Shown piece after piece: positions 52,401 through 60,750 of a stretch of DNA of 64,000 nt. The translations under genes were made by a program, and so were the position numbers. The stretch covers positions 186,001 through 250,000 of the forward strand of contig JAKSIJ010000003.1 in NCBI GenBank assembly GCA_024398875.1, given 5' to 3'. Under the pieces are notes generated by a model. It did not search any database and was not told the DNA's origin. It saw only the letters and a list, made by a program, of their open reading frames with translations. Source of the stretch: Fibrobacter sp. (GTDB lineage Bacteria; Fibrobacterota; Fibrobacteria; Fibrobacterales; Fibrobacteraceae). The stretch's first letter is position 1. Every line of letters starts with the position of its first letter.

Positions 52401-53867
52401 ATCTTGACTGACGAAATGATGCGTATGCTGCACCGGGATTCCAACAAGGAAATGCTGATGCTGAAGCTGGATGAAGGCGACGCTCGCGGCCCTGTGGGAA
52501 TCCGCGTGAAGAGTTTCATCGAGACCGTGAAGGCTCGCCGTGCAGCAGAACTTCCGGACAAGCCGGAATCTCACGAGCCACTCTACCACACACCATTTAC
52601 TGCAGAAGACAAGGCCAAGCGCAAGATCCTGGTGCCAAACCTGTCCCCTGCTTTTGGCGTCCTTGCTGCAGAATACATCAAGGCTCAAGGCTACATCGCC
52701 GAAAGCTTACCTCTGGCCGACAGAGAAGCCATCGAACTTGGCAAGAAGTACGTTCATAACGACATCTGCTTCCCCTGCCAGGTGAACATCGGCGAAAACC
52801 TGAAATGGCTCAAGGACCACCCCGAAGTCAAGCAGACCGAAGTATCTGTGGGCCTTGCCAAAAACTGTGAAAACTGCCGCGCCGTGCAGTACGCCGTTCT
52901 CGCCCGTAAAGCTTTGGACGAAGCCGGATTCCACGATGTTTCCATCATTACCACCGGCACCGACAACAAGGGCATGCATCCTGGTTTCCAATTGGGGCTC
53001 CACTTCCGCCTCCACATGCTGTGGGGCATCGCCACCATGGATTGCCTCGAGACCATGTACCGCGCTTGCCGCCCCTATGAAGTGGTGAAAGGCAGTACCC
53101 AGAAGGTTTACGACCACTGGATGCCGCTCCTGATGCGGATGATTGCCATCCTGAAGCCCACAGAACTGGCCTACCCCAAAAACGTCATTGAAATGTTGGA
53201 AGCCTGCATTGAGGCATTCAACGGCATTGAAGTGGACCGCAGTGTCCGTAAGCCCCGCGTGGCAGTGCTTGGCGAAATTCTTATGAACTACCACCCCAGT
53301 GCCAACGGCTATGTGGAAGAATACCTGATGAACAACGGCATGGAAGTCTACCTGCCCGGCATGATGGACTTCTTCCGCGTGGACGAGGTAGTGCGTGGCA
53401 TCAAACTAAAACGCGGTTTCTCTGCCAACCCCATCAATGATAAGATTGTGGGCGGCATTACGGCTAAAGTCTATACCCACGCCGTGGAAACCGTCCATAA
53501 GGTGATGCACAAGTTCAAACTCTACGAGCATCACGCCGACTGCTATGAGTTGGTGGACTTGGTTGGCGATATCATCGACCCGAGCTACAATACCGGCGAA
53601 GGCTGGCTCATCCCGGGTGAGATTCTGTACAATGCCAAGAGAGGCATCAACAGTTTCATCATCCTGCAACCCTTTGCCTGCCTAGCCAACCACATCAGTG
53701 GACGCGGACTTACCAAGGCTGTGAAGGAACGTTGCCCCAACATTCAGGTGTTGAGTCTGGACTACGATCCGGACACCAGCTTTGCAAACATCGAAAACCG
53801 CTTGCAGATGCTCATCATCAACGCCCGAGAGCTGGAAAAGGCGAACAAAGGTAAATCCGAAAATTAA
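49434..53867 (+). CDS. Giant 2-hydroxyacyl-CoA dehydratase activase-type protein (BadF/BcrA domains, DUF2229, HgdB-like)
   Basis: The 1477-residue protein carries two BadF/BadG/BcrA/BcrD ATPase domains: GVDVGSTTVKIAVVD with ELGGQDAKVVFF and CAGGTGAFIDQ (about 1-275), and YLGIDAGSTTTKFVLLD with LDIGGQDMKAIS and EACSSGCGSFIE (about 340-625). A Cys-rich part follows (CQYCTNHCSRT, then GNRCERGE), then DUF2229-like and HgdB-like stretches (VVIAGRPYHADTLINHN, FPCQVNIGEN, AKNCENCRAV). The family's activases bind a [4Fe-4S] cluster and use ATP to inject an electron into a dehydratase. No separate dehydratase lies nearby, so the substrate is unknown. A TATCTTTG promoter element precedes it. Confidence 0.88.
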   Translation: MNNSTNDLWVGVDVGSTTVKIAVVDPETSKLLHYTYQRHNAMQAQKVYEVLREAHGLFPEKNFRVAFCGSGGQPFADATKAFFVQEVVANALAVRNTYPDARVAIELGGQDAKVVFFEKDRTTGKLIASDMRMNGVCAGGTGAFIDQVAELLRIKTEAFEGFAKRGQKVYEISGRCGVFAKTDIQPMLNNGVAKEDIALSSFHAIAKQTIGGLAQGMEIKPPVIFEGGPLTFNPTLVRAFKERLGINDEQAIVPEHSEVLVAMGAALSLGSMFGNQECMYRREGSLDALIHFNEVRQAENKAKASADLFFKNDEEYKQFLEDHKMAGNHYPQPPSGSTLNVYLGIDAGSTTTKFVLLDETNQVVDGFYASNDGEPLAVLKRALNDLADRYEEYGCKLNILGVGTTGYGEQLFAKAVHADYHTVETVAHANAAQMICPDVSFILDIGGQDMKAISVQDGVVTGIILNEACSSGCGSFIETYARSLGIPMEKIAELAFNAKSPSQLGSRCTVFMNSSIITEQRDGKQPEDIIAGICRSIINNVFTKVIRIRNLNTLGKKVVVQGGTFKNNAVLRAFEQYTGLKPIRPERPGEMGAIGIALLTKKFMEEKRMSDPTIQTKFIGLEAMRNFSWHNQPGQLCQYCTNHCSRTIVTFSDGQSFVTGNRCERGEVTADPNDPATKKLIAEINKKMQAVPDMIKRTNQLLVKDYAPQILVPQNGKTIGIPRVLEFWASLPFWKAFFTSLGYTVVVSRQSDYKLFESGLHSVPSDTVCFPAKLVHGHVLSLIDKKVDRIFFPMMVALPSDHTKFTATSVCPVVQGYPNICKNTDAPEKNYGIPMDQPIFHWFNAKLRKSQTVEWFHEHWDLDKKLLSKAVAEGEKALNAYRTTLLEEGQKILDDVRARNSFAVVIAGRPYHADTLINHNIASHFTAMGIPVLTTESLPGVYDQDVPKATRVEIKNTFHLRMLGATMIAAKDPNVELAQIVSFGCGHDSILTDEMMRMLHRDSNKEMLMLKLDEGDARGPVGIRVKSFIETVKARRAAELPDKPESHEPLYHTPFTAEDKAKRKILVPNLSPAFGVLAAEYIKAQGYIAESLPLADREAIELGKKYVHNDICFPCQVNIGENLKWLKDHPEVKQTEVSVGLAKNCENCRAVQYAVLARKALDEAGFHDVSIITTGTDNKGMHPGFQLGLHFRLHMLWGIATMDCLETMYRACRPYEVVKGSTQKVYDHWMPLLMRMIAILKPTELAYPKNVIEMLEACIEAFNGIEVDRSVRKPRVAVLGEILMNYHPSANGYVEEYLMNNGMEVYLPGMMDFFRVDEVVRGIKLKRGFSANPINDKIVGGITAKVYTHAVETVHKVMHKFKLYEHHADCYELVDLVGDIIDPSYNTGEGWLIPGEILYNAKRGINSFIILQPFACLANHISGRGLTKAVKERCPNIQVLSLDYDPDTSFANIENRLQMLIINARELEKANKGKSEN

Positions 53868-53880
53868 TGTTCATTTCATG

Positions 53881-53907
53881 AAAGACCCCGGCGCAGCCGG
53901 GGTCTTT
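53881..53907. terminator. Bidirectional terminator after the activase gene
   Basis: AAAGACCCCGGC and GCCGGGGTCTTT pair perfectly with a GCA loop, between convergent genes. Confidence 0.92.
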
Positions 53908-53954
53908 TCATATCAAGGACCGGCGACGGTCCCATTTTTCCACATTGCAAGATA

Positions 53955-54761
53955 CTATCGTTTGCGGCGCATAGCGCGAATATTTTTAGGTAGCACTTCA
54001 TTGTGCCACTTGATCCATTCGTCGTAAAAGATGTAGCGCCGCTCTCGCTGCCGAAATTGACGACCATGAACCACACGGCGCCCATTACGTTCCTCCACGG
54101 GAATCACGATATGGAGGCACTCATGGTATACCACGCCAGCAACCGCATACTTGGGGCAATTGGGCATGTCGTAGCCGCGGCTAATGCTGATGAGATGAAA
54201 CTCCTCGCCCGTTTTCGGGTCTTTCCGGAGGGAATGGAAACTGAGACCTCCAACCCGATTGCTCCAGGTAATTCTGCAGGTCAACGCTCCATCAAAATAG
54301 GTTTCATTCACCGCAGCTAAGATATCGTCCAGATTGTGGCAGTTTCCTTTGGGCCGAATAGGCGGTAGCCTACCGCGACTTTCCGTAGGAGCCTCTCCCT
54401 TATCCACCAGAATCTGATCCACCAAAGTCCAAAGCCTGGAAACCAAATCCTTGATGATTGCCTTATTCTTCTGAGTCTTCCGGCGTAAAGCGTGTTCCGC
54501 CCACTCTGCCGCAAGTTCACGGGCATCCACAAACTCAGGCGCCTTCATATAGCCCGGCAGAATCACCTCCGGGTGACCAAAAAGCCCACCGCCACTGCAG
54601 CGGATGCTTTTTTTCATCAAGGGATTGTAACGGAAATGGACGAGTCCATTCTGCGATAGCTCTGGCGAAACAATTTCGGCTGCAGGAACAACCTTCTTCT
54701 CGGGAAAATTCCCGAAAAGATCCAACTGCCCAGACTGATTATCGCTATACTCAAAAGCCAT
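53955..54761 (-). CDS. SprT-like zinc metalloprotein
   Basis: The 268-residue protein has a SprT-like domain in its C-terminal half: TYFDGALTCRITWS and YHECLHIVIPVEE with the HExxH-type motif (His213, Glu214, His217), then FRQRERRYIFYDEWIKWH. The N-terminal half has no recognised domain (DLFGNFPEKKVVPAAE, YNPLMKKSIRCSGGG). SprT proteins are putative DNA-associated or general metallopeptidases. Its ATG overlaps the stop of the YkgJ-type gene by one base (TGATG), so the two are coupled. Confidence 0.82.
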   Translation of the reverse strand: MAFEYSDNQSGQLDLFGNFPEKKVVPAAEIVSPELSQNGLVHFRYNPLMKKSIRCSGGGLFGHPEVILPGYMKAPEFVDARELAAEWAEHALRRKTQKNKAIIKDLVSRLWTLVDQILVDKGEAPTESRGRLPPIRPKGNCHNLDDILAAVNETYFDGALTCRITWSNRVGGLSFHSLRKDPKTGEEFHLISISRGYDMPNCPKYAVAGVVYHECLHIVIPVEERNGRRVVHGRQFRQRERRYIFYDEWIKWHNEVLPKNIRAMRRKR

Positions 54762-55513
54762 CAGGAGAGAATTCCTTCGTACTGGTTCAAAGATAGCAAA
54801 CCGCCAAAATAACTTTCCGGAAGGTTCAGCGCCTCATAATGTTCCGATATGCCATAGATGGCTTCCTCTATATTATCGGGCATATAAACCACATAACTAT
54901 CATTTTTGTCCGTCAGGAGCGCCTCGGGTGTACAATACTTCGGGTCTGTCTCGCTAAAATACATCCGACAAGAAACGGGCCGAAGCGGGTATATTCCGCA
55001 ATCTCCCGCTGCATCAGAAAAGGGGCAAGGCTTCCACACACCAAAGTAATCGTGAAGGGCCTTGTCCTCCGCCTCATCTTCCGAGCCCAGTTCCGCAAAG
55101 CGCTTCTCATATAGACCCTCAAACAAGGAGGAGCGAATCTGACAAGCCTCCATTACAGAAATAAAATCTTCCCGCTCCCGTAAGTTTGAATACAGATAAA
55201 TTAATTCAAAAGGTTCCACCGACATGGGATAGTGATGGCAGCAGTTTCCGCAGGAAGCCCTGCACTGTATTGGTCGCGGTTGCTGCGGAATCACCGCCAT
55301 CAAGTATTCCGCGTATGCCTCATGATATTTTTTGCAAAAATCAACAATCCGCGGAAGTTCCTGCCGCAAGTTATCTTGACCAATGGCAGATTTTCGACCA
55401 AGCGAATTGGCTAAAACGTCCAAGCGGTCCCGTTCCACCCGTAACAGATTCGAAAGCTTCATCACTGAAACTTTGTATGCCTTAGTCGGGAAATAGTCAC
55501 GGTACGTTTCCAT
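54761..55513 (-). CDS. YkgJ-family cysteine-cluster protein
   Basis: About 250 residues from ATG 55513. The metal-binding signature is RASCGNCCHHYPMSVEPFE, with later cysteines in GVWKPCPFSDAAGDCGIYPL and PVSCRMYF. Such proteins bind zinc or an Fe-S cluster, and the role is unknown. The promoter -10 (55522-55527) is only 9 bp before the ATG, so the transcript may be leaderless or nearly so. SprT follows in the same transcript. Confidence 0.85.
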   Translation of the reverse strand: METYRDYFPTKAYKVSVMKLSNLLRVERDRLDVLANSLGRKSAIGQDNLRQELPRIVDFCKKYHEAYAEYLMAVIPQQPRPIQCRASCGNCCHHYPMSVEPFELIYLYSNLREREDFISVMEACQIRSSLFEGLYEKRFAELGSEDEAEDKALHDYFGVWKPCPFSDAAGDCGIYPLRPVSCRMYFSETDPKYCTPEALLTDKNDSYVVYMPDNIEEAIYGISEHYEALNLPESYFGGLLSLNQYEGILS

Positions 55514-55521
55514 CGGTTTCA

Positions 55522-55550
55522 AATATATTAAAACACGCTAATTTAGGCAA
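55522..55550 (-). promoter_or_regulatory. Promoter of the YkgJ-sprT pair
   Basis: On the bottom strand TTGCCT (55545-55550) and TATATT (55522-55527) are 17 bp apart; the -10 extends to TATATTTG. Confidence 0.45.
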
Positions 55551-55641
55551 AATCGCCCAAAATAGAGCCCATATCTCCAATCCCCTCATAAAAACAAAAA
55601 GAATAAGTTTTATATTTCTTATAAACACAGGATAATTTCAG

Positions 55642-56994
55642 ATGCAGTCCAAAAAACTCGTTTTGTCCTTCATTGCGGCAATCACTCTGTTCGTGGGTGG
55701 TTGTAATCTTTTCAACCCCACCGAAAGCATCAACGTTGATTCTGACGATGCCGAAGCCCTTACATACGAGGGCTACGTCCAATTTCAGAAGAACGACTAT
55801 AACGAGGCCGCGAAATATTTCAAGAAGGCCATCAAGGCCGACAAGACACACTCCGAAGCATGGTATGGGCTTGCCAAGGCCATCATGAATCAGCAGGACA
55901 TCAATCCCTTTGAATTTCTCAAATACGCCAATGTCGGAAGTAATGTGGCCATCCCCTTCTACGACATGGATGACAAGACTGCTCAAAAATACGAAAGTAG
56001 CCTAGATACAGTCCGTAATTTTTTGCAAGAATTCATAGTCATGGACACAACGGGAAAGCTAGACAATGTCATCACCTTTGGAACATTCGCTAACAGCTAT
56101 ATGGTACTGGAATCCGTGCATTCTATGCTGGGCTTGCGTTCCGTAGCCCAGGGTTTAGAGGTTTGCAACAAGAATAATCCCAATGTGAACAACGAATGTA
56201 ATCTCGGTGTCGTACTCAACTCCCTCAAAGGAAGGGTTGGGTCTACATTAGACGGATTTCATGAAGTATTCACCACATGCAAATACTATCCGGGAGCCAT
56301 GCGCACTGCAGGAGACCAGTTCCTACAAGGCTTTGATTTAATCAAAGATGAAGCAAAAGATCAAGCCTTTGAAACAGCCTGTGGCGCTCTCGCGCAAACC
56401 ACCGAAAGAGGTGAAGACGACAGAACCCTTGATAAAAATCTGAACATTGTCATCGCACAATTCGGTTACAGCGATACATCTGATGATGATGGCGATGGAT
56501 GCGTTGACGAGGAACTCTACGATGGCGTCGATAACGACGGGGACGGCGAAATCGATGAAGATATCCGCGACAGAACCAACCCCATTGAATACGACATTGC
56601 TCTTGGAATAAAGAACAAAATGGCAGGAAAAACCAAAATCAAGGATTTGATGATTGTCAAAACAGCCAAGCCAAACGACAAATACGAAAAAGTTGACGTT
56701 GATATGAACGGCGTTCCTGGCAAGAAAGACGATGCAGAATGGGATTTCGTGTATTCTAGCTACAACAAACGCGTGGAAAAGAACGACCACCGCTTCGCCT
56801 TTGCCAAGAAATTGGTATTCAACCCCAAAAACATGGACATCGAGGAATACACAGACCTGAAGTACAAGGTCGCCAAAGACAAAGATCCAAGCAACCTTCA
56901 ATACGACTTGAAGTTCCGTCAGGAAAACATTGGCGGGTGTTGGGTGAACTACGACCAACAGAAGTTTGAACAGTGGCTCCAGGGAGGGATTTAA
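55642..56994 (+). CDS. TPR lipoprotein with acidic calcium-binding-like stretch
   Basis: The 450-residue precursor has a lipobox (FVGGCNLF, Cys21) and two tetratricopeptide-like units (about 38-100: ALTYEGYVQFQKNDYNEAAKYFKKAIKAD, then AWYGLAKAIMNQ). Near residues 275-312 there is a DxDGDG-type acidic stretch (DDDGDGCVDEE, DGVDNDGDGEIDED) like EF-hand or thrombospondin type 3 calcium sites. The end has no known domain. It lies 2 bp before a PorV/TraF-like outer-membrane protein gene, so they are probably partners at the outer membrane. Confidence 0.78.
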   Translation: MQSKKLVLSFIAAITLFVGGCNLFNPTESINVDSDDAEALTYEGYVQFQKNDYNEAAKYFKKAIKADKTHSEAWYGLAKAIMNQQDINPFEFLKYANVGSNVAIPFYDMDDKTAQKYESSLDTVRNFLQEFIVMDTTGKLDNVITFGTFANSYMVLESVHSMLGLRSVAQGLEVCNKNNPNVNNECNLGVVLNSLKGRVGSTLDGFHEVFTTCKYYPGAMRTAGDQFLQGFDLIKDEAKDQAFETACGALAQTTERGEDDRTLDKNLNIVIAQFGYSDTSDDDGDGCVDEELYDGVDNDGDGEIDEDIRDRTNPIEYDIALGIKNKMAGKTKIKDLMIVKTAKPNDKYEKVDVDMNGVPGKKDDAEWDFVYSSYNKRVEKNDHRFAFAKKLVFNPKNMDIEEYTDLKYKVAKDKDPSNLQYDLKFRQENIGGCWVNYDQQKFEQWLQGGI

Positions 56995-56996
56995 CT

Positions 56997-58250
56997 ATGA
57001 AAAGATTTTTTGTAGCGATTTCCGTACTCCTCCTTGCAGTAAGCGTCTTTGCAGCCAAAGCGCCGACTCACCATTCCCTACGCGCAGAATCCATGGGTAA
57101 TGCCCATATCGCTCTTGTGGATGACAAAGAAGCCATTTACTACAACTACGCAGGTTTGAGCCAGATTAACCGTTTAGGGAATTACGACAAGCGCCCCGAG
57201 CAAGGTTACTACCCCCGCAACTTCATTGGCGACATGCGCTTGAATTTGGGCGGAGCAGGCCCTTTTGAGACCTACTTTTCCACATACAATGTTGCAAAGG
57301 ACATGCAAAAGATGTACAACAAAGTCCACAGCGTCGCAAAGCTCCTTGGACTTAGCGAATCCAAACTTTTAATGGATACGCTTTCTGCACATCCTGAACT
57401 CATTGATAAAATCAATAGCTACGACCATAAGAACTTGACCATGAAAATCAAGATGGATGCCGAAATGGCCTTCCATAATTTTGGAGCGGCACTCTGGGTT
57501 GACGGTAACGTGGCTCCCTATCTGGATAATGGAATCATCCTCCCCTTCATGGCGGTAGACACATTCTACGTGGATGGAGTCGCACAGGCAGGCTTTGCCT
57601 ACGGCTTTACAGACAACTTCTCTATTGGTATCGGCGGTAAGATTGCAAAGCGCCATAAGGTGGATATGATTACGCTGGACATCTTGAACTACAAAACCAT
57701 TCAGGACACCTTGGAAGATCGTTATCACGATGCCGCCGACGAACTACTGGAATTTGAATCTATTTCTGCAGGTATGGATGTTGGCGTCTTATACCAACTC
57801 ACCCGAGAACTACGAGTAGGCGCCTCTGTCCGCGACATCTACTTCAAGGAACTCGCAGGCGATAAAATCACTCCTAATGTTGGATTAGGCTTCAACTACA
57901 GTCCCCGGTTTTTCAACAAGAACACAGGATTTGGCCGCAAGTTCAACTTTGCCTGCGACTATGCCGACATGTTCAACGACGAAAACAACTACAAGCCCCT
58001 CTCCCATGTGAACTTTGGTGTGGAAGTAGAACAGACTCTTCTAGCTTGGCCCGGTTACAACAATGAACTGCGCGCCCTGGCCATGCGATTGGCAGGTGGT
58101 TTCAAAGGAGGCTACCCTTCCGCTGGCGTAAGTCTAGAAGTGCTCCGCTTCGTCACATTTGAATTCGCCACATGGGCTGAAGAACTTGGCTACTACACTG
58201 GCCAAGACGAAGAACGCGTGTACATGGGAGAAGTCAGTTTCGGCTTCTAG
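56997..58250 (+). CDS. Outer-membrane beta-barrel protein, PorV/TraF-like (UPF0164)
   Basis: About 417 residues from ATG 56997. A signal peptide (FLLAVSVFAAKA region) precedes SLRAESMGNAHIALVDDKEA and YYNYAGLSQINR, the start typical of the FadL-like UPF0164/PorV group. Many amphipathic strands and a terminal aromatic (VSFGF) fit a barrel. PorV-type proteins shuttle type IX secretion cargo; other members have unknown roles. The upstream frame is open but begins inside the previous gene. The adjacent TPR lipoprotein may be its partner. Confidence 0.8.
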   Translation: MKRFFVAISVLLLAVSVFAAKAPTHHSLRAESMGNAHIALVDDKEAIYYNYAGLSQINRLGNYDKRPEQGYYPRNFIGDMRLNLGGAGPFETYFSTYNVAKDMQKMYNKVHSVAKLLGLSESKLLMDTLSAHPELIDKINSYDHKNLTMKIKMDAEMAFHNFGAALWVDGNVAPYLDNGIILPFMAVDTFYVDGVAQAGFAYGFTDNFSIGIGGKIAKRHKVDMITLDILNYKTIQDTLEDRYHDAADELLEFESISAGMDVGVLYQLTRELRVGASVRDIYFKELAGDKITPNVGLGFNYSPRFFNKNTGFGRKFNFACDYADMFNDENNYKPLSHVNFGVEVEQTLLAWPGYNNELRALAMRLAGGFKGGYPSAGVSLEVLRFVTFEFATWAEELGYYTGQDEERVYMGEVSFGF

Positions 58251-59242
58251 ACGTTTGCCGCCTGGCTTGCAAGCAGGTACAAATACCCTACATAAACGGC
58301 GACAAAAAAGATTCCCTCGAATCTGTTGACGCGACCAACACCGCCCTTTAATTTTCGAAAAGGGATTCCGAAAATAAAGAGCAAAGCGGTTAGTCCCAAC
58401 ATTAAAGGCAAGTCGCGAGTAAAGACGCTTTTGTCCACGGAATCCATGGGGGCGATTACACCCGCAATGCCAACCACAGCCATGGTATTGAAAAGGTTGG
58501 AACCGAGAATGTTACCCACCGCAAGGTCATCCTCCCCCTTTCTTGCTGCCATAATAGAACTGGCAAGTTCTGGCAGGGATGTACCCACGGCAACAATGGT
58601 GAGGCCAATGAGCAAATCGCTAACCCCGAGAGAACGGGCGATCTCTACCGCACCCCAGACCAGCATTCTGGAACTTGCCACCAATAAAACCAAGCCCAAA
58701 ACCAGCCAGAGAACGGATTTTGAAAGCGATGATTTTTTTGCTGAATCGGGCTGCGCGGCATCAACAGGATTTTCTGCAGCCGCCTTCTTTGCAATGGTCC
58801 GCTCGCTAAGGATGTTGAAAAGCATTATCCCTACAAATACTGCCAAAAGCACTACGGCATCCATGCGAGAGATAGCCCCATCGTGCAACTGATAAAAGGC
58901 TAGAACCGAAACCGCAAGCAAAATCGGAAGGTCCCGCCGGAGGGCAATCTTTTTCACCACCACCGGAATGATGATTGCCGTTACGCCCAAGATGAGGGCG
59001 ATGTTTGCAATGTTACTGCCGTAGGCATTACCCAAAGCCAGTTCCGGATTCCCCTGCAAAGCGGAAAGTGCAGAGACAACCATCTCTGGAGCACTGGTGC
59101 CAAAGCCCACCACCACCATCCCGATAAGGAGTGAACTCATGCCGCAGAATTTCGCAACACCTACGGCACCATCCACAAACTTGTCCGCACTCCATACCAG
59201 GAGCGCAAGGCCAGCAATAACGGCAACAATCGATAAAGCCAT
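58247..59242 (-). CDS. Sodium/calcium exchanger family protein (YrbG-like)
   Basis: About 331 residues from ATG 59242, with ten or so membrane segments and the duplicated alpha-repeats of the CaCA family: GFGTSAPEMVVSALSAL ... GNAYGSNIANIALILGV and AVGTSLPELASSIMAA ... GNILGSNLFNTMAVVG, each carrying the conserved acidic residue. It exchanges Ca2+ with Na+ or H+ across the inner membrane. The central loop is about 40 residues of Lys/Ser/Ala. Its stop overlaps the convergent barrel gene by 4 bp, and it follows the next gene within 3 bp, so those two form an operon. Confidence 0.95.
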   Translation of the reverse strand: MALSIVAVIAGLALLVWSADKFVDGAVGVAKFCGMSSLLIGMVVVGFGTSAPEMVVSALSALQGNPELALGNAYGSNIANIALILGVTAIIIPVVVKKIALRRDLPILLAVSVLAFYQLHDGAISRMDAVVLLAVFVGIMLFNILSERTIAKKAAAENPVDAAQPDSAKKSSLSKSVLWLVLGLVLLVASSRMLVWGAVEIARSLGVSDLLIGLTIVAVGTSLPELASSIMAARKGEDDLAVGNILGSNLFNTMAVVGIAGVIAPMDSVDKSVFTRDLPLMLGLTALLFIFGIPFRKLKGGVGRVNRFEGIFFVAVYVGYLYLLASQAANV

Positions 59243-59245
59243 CAA

Positions 59246-60307
59246 CTAGAACAGGTAGAAGGACATGCCCAGGAGGAATGCAGAAGACGTCAGGTCGTCC
59301 ACCCTCCAATCCTCCATGGTATCATAAAGGTCAGAGAAGCCCAAGTCAAAGCGCAAGTCAAAGGCCACGAAGCGGTTCGCCTTGATGGAAAGTCCAAAGA
59401 TGAGGTTCCAATCGATGGAATTACGGATTTCCTTGTCAATCATGTCATACTTGAAACGTTCATCATCATAAGTGACCTTGAACTCATCCTGAACAGGGAC
59501 TGCAGCCTGAACGCCCAAATCAAACATGACACTAGAACGGGCTCCCTTGAATGTGAAGAGCACAGGGATATCCACCTTGCGCTGCTTGAACGTGGCCTTC
59601 AAATGCGTGTAGGATTCCGTAGCAGGATTATACACGCGGTCAAAGGAAGCGGAAGCCTCGCTTTGTTCAAAGAGAACGCCCACCTTCATGCCAATGGTGT
59701 ATTCATTCAGCGGGAACAGGGCAAATGCACCTGCACGCCAAGAAATTCCACCATAATCATCGTCGTCATCCCAATCATCCCCTGTCAATTGGTAAGAACC
59801 GATAAAGCCCTGAATGCCAAAGCTAAGTTTCATGGGCACAAAACCGCGAAGCTCCTCAAAAGACATGGTGTCTTTAGCGGGCGTTTGGGCAACATAGACC
59901 ACATGAACAGGATTTTCCTGACGGACGGCAGTGGGTACCGGTGTGTAAACAGGGCGATAAACTTCTTGCTCAGCAGGTGCGGGAGCAGCAACGGTCGCAG
60001 GTTCAGCGACAGGGGCAGTAGCTTCGGGAGCCACGGGTTCCGTAGCAGGCACTGCGCCATCGCGGACTACCATGGGAGAACTATCTTCCGCAGCCTCGGT
60101 CGCTGGAGTTGTTGCCGCTGGCGTCGCCGCTACCGGAGCAGCCACCTCAGCCGGAGCTTCAGAAACGGGCGCAGGAGTTGCTTCAGGAGCAGCTGCAGCT
60201 GGAGCCGCAGGTTCCGTAGGTGTGGCGGCCGGAATCACAGGTTCCGCGGCAAAAACAGCAGAAGAGAGGGCCACAAAGGCCAGTACGGACAAAAGCTTCT
60301 TATTCAT
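59246..60307 (-). CDS. Outer-membrane beta-barrel protein with Pro/Ala/Glu-rich N-terminus
   Basis: The 353-residue precursor has a signal peptide (cleavage near AVFAAEP), a Pro/Ala/Thr/Glu-rich region (about 22-120), and a C-terminal OmpA-barrel-like domain (about 150-353: LSFGIQGFIGSYQL, WRAGAFALFPLNEYTIGMKV, FLLGMSFYLF). The terminal Phe fits an outer-membrane barrel. The same spacer-plus-barrel plan occurs in the porin at 47788. AGGAGG precedes the ATG. It is followed at once by the Na+/Ca2+ exchanger gene. Confidence 0.78.
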   Translation of the reverse strand: MNKKLLSVLAFVALSSAVFAAEPVIPAATPTEPAAPAAAAPEATPAPVSEAPAEVAAPVAATPAATTPATEAAEDSSPMVVRDGAVPATEPVAPEATAPVAEPATVAAPAPAEQEVYRPVYTPVPTAVRQENPVHVVYVAQTPAKDTMSFEELRGFVPMKLSFGIQGFIGSYQLTGDDWDDDDDYGGISWRAGAFALFPLNEYTIGMKVGVLFEQSEASASFDRVYNPATESYTHLKATFKQRKVDIPVLFTFKGARSSVMFDLGVQAAVPVQDEFKVTYDDERFKYDMIDKEIRNSIDWNLIFGLSIKANRFVAFDLRFDLGFSDLYDTMEDWRVDDLTSSAFLLGMSFYLF

Positions 60308-60368
60308 GAAACCTCCTGAACAATTTTATTTAAAAATACAAAATTTAGGCGAATTTAGCCAGATTTCC

Positions 60369-60396
60369 TTGACAGAGAGGCTTATTTTTATATATT
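60369..60396 (+). promoter_or_regulatory. Sigma70-type promoter upstream of the DUF3098 gene and tRNAs
   Basis: TTGACA (60369-60374) and TATATT (60391-60396) are 16 bp apart, and the -10 extends to TATATTTG. It could drive the DUF3098 gene and both tRNAs. Confidence 0.75.
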
Positions 60397-60435
60397 TGGA
60401 CCACGCAAATGTTGCGACAAGCTAGAAGGTATCAA

Positions 60436-60624
60436 ATGGATAAAAAAAATATCATCTTGATTGCTCTTGGAGTCTTGTTGCTGGTGATTGGCTTTTTCTG
60501 CCTGGCCCAAGGCCCTGCCGACAATCCCGTATCACTGACAGTTGCACCTCTGATTCTTGTCCTCGCCTATGTGGTGGTGATTCCCCTCGGAATCCTCTTC
60601 AGCGGCAAAAAGAAGCAGAAATAG
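60436..60624 (+). CDS. Small DUF3098-like membrane protein
   Basis: About 62 residues from ATG 60436 (AGAAGG in front). Two membrane helices (IILIALGVLLLVIGFF and LTVAPLILVLAYVVVIPLGI) are joined by a short loop with QGPADNP, and the end is basic (GKKKQK). This matches the small DUF3098 proteins of FCB bacteria, role unknown. The open frame starts further upstream but that part lies in the promoter region. It probably shares a transcript with the tRNAs. Confidence 0.7.
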   Translation: MDKKNIILIALGVLLLVIGFFCLAQGPADNPVSLTVAPLILVLAYVVVIPLGILFSGKKKQK

Positions 60625-60651
60625 CAACGGCATTTGCTGCACAACCCTTTC

Positions 60652-60726
60652 GGGCGATTAGCTCAGTTGGTTCAGAGCGTCTGCCTTACAAGCAGAATGT
60701 CAGCGGTTCGAATCCGTTATCGCCCA
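60652..60726 (+). tRNA. tRNA-Val (anticodon TAC)
   Basis: Acceptor GGGCGAT/ATCGCCC, D-arm GCTC/GAGC, anticodon stem TCTGC/GCAGA with loop CTTACAA (anticodon TAC), T-arm AGCGG/CCGTT with loop TTCGAAT, discriminator A. CCA is not encoded. Confidence 0.96.
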
Positions 60727-60750
60727 CTACCGAAAAATCGGAAACGATTT

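Noticed and set aside
54783-54800. A promoter for sprT from TATCTTTG on the bottom strand
   Set aside because: It lies inside the coding sequence of the YkgJ-type gene with which sprT is coupled, so it was not counted as an independent promoter.
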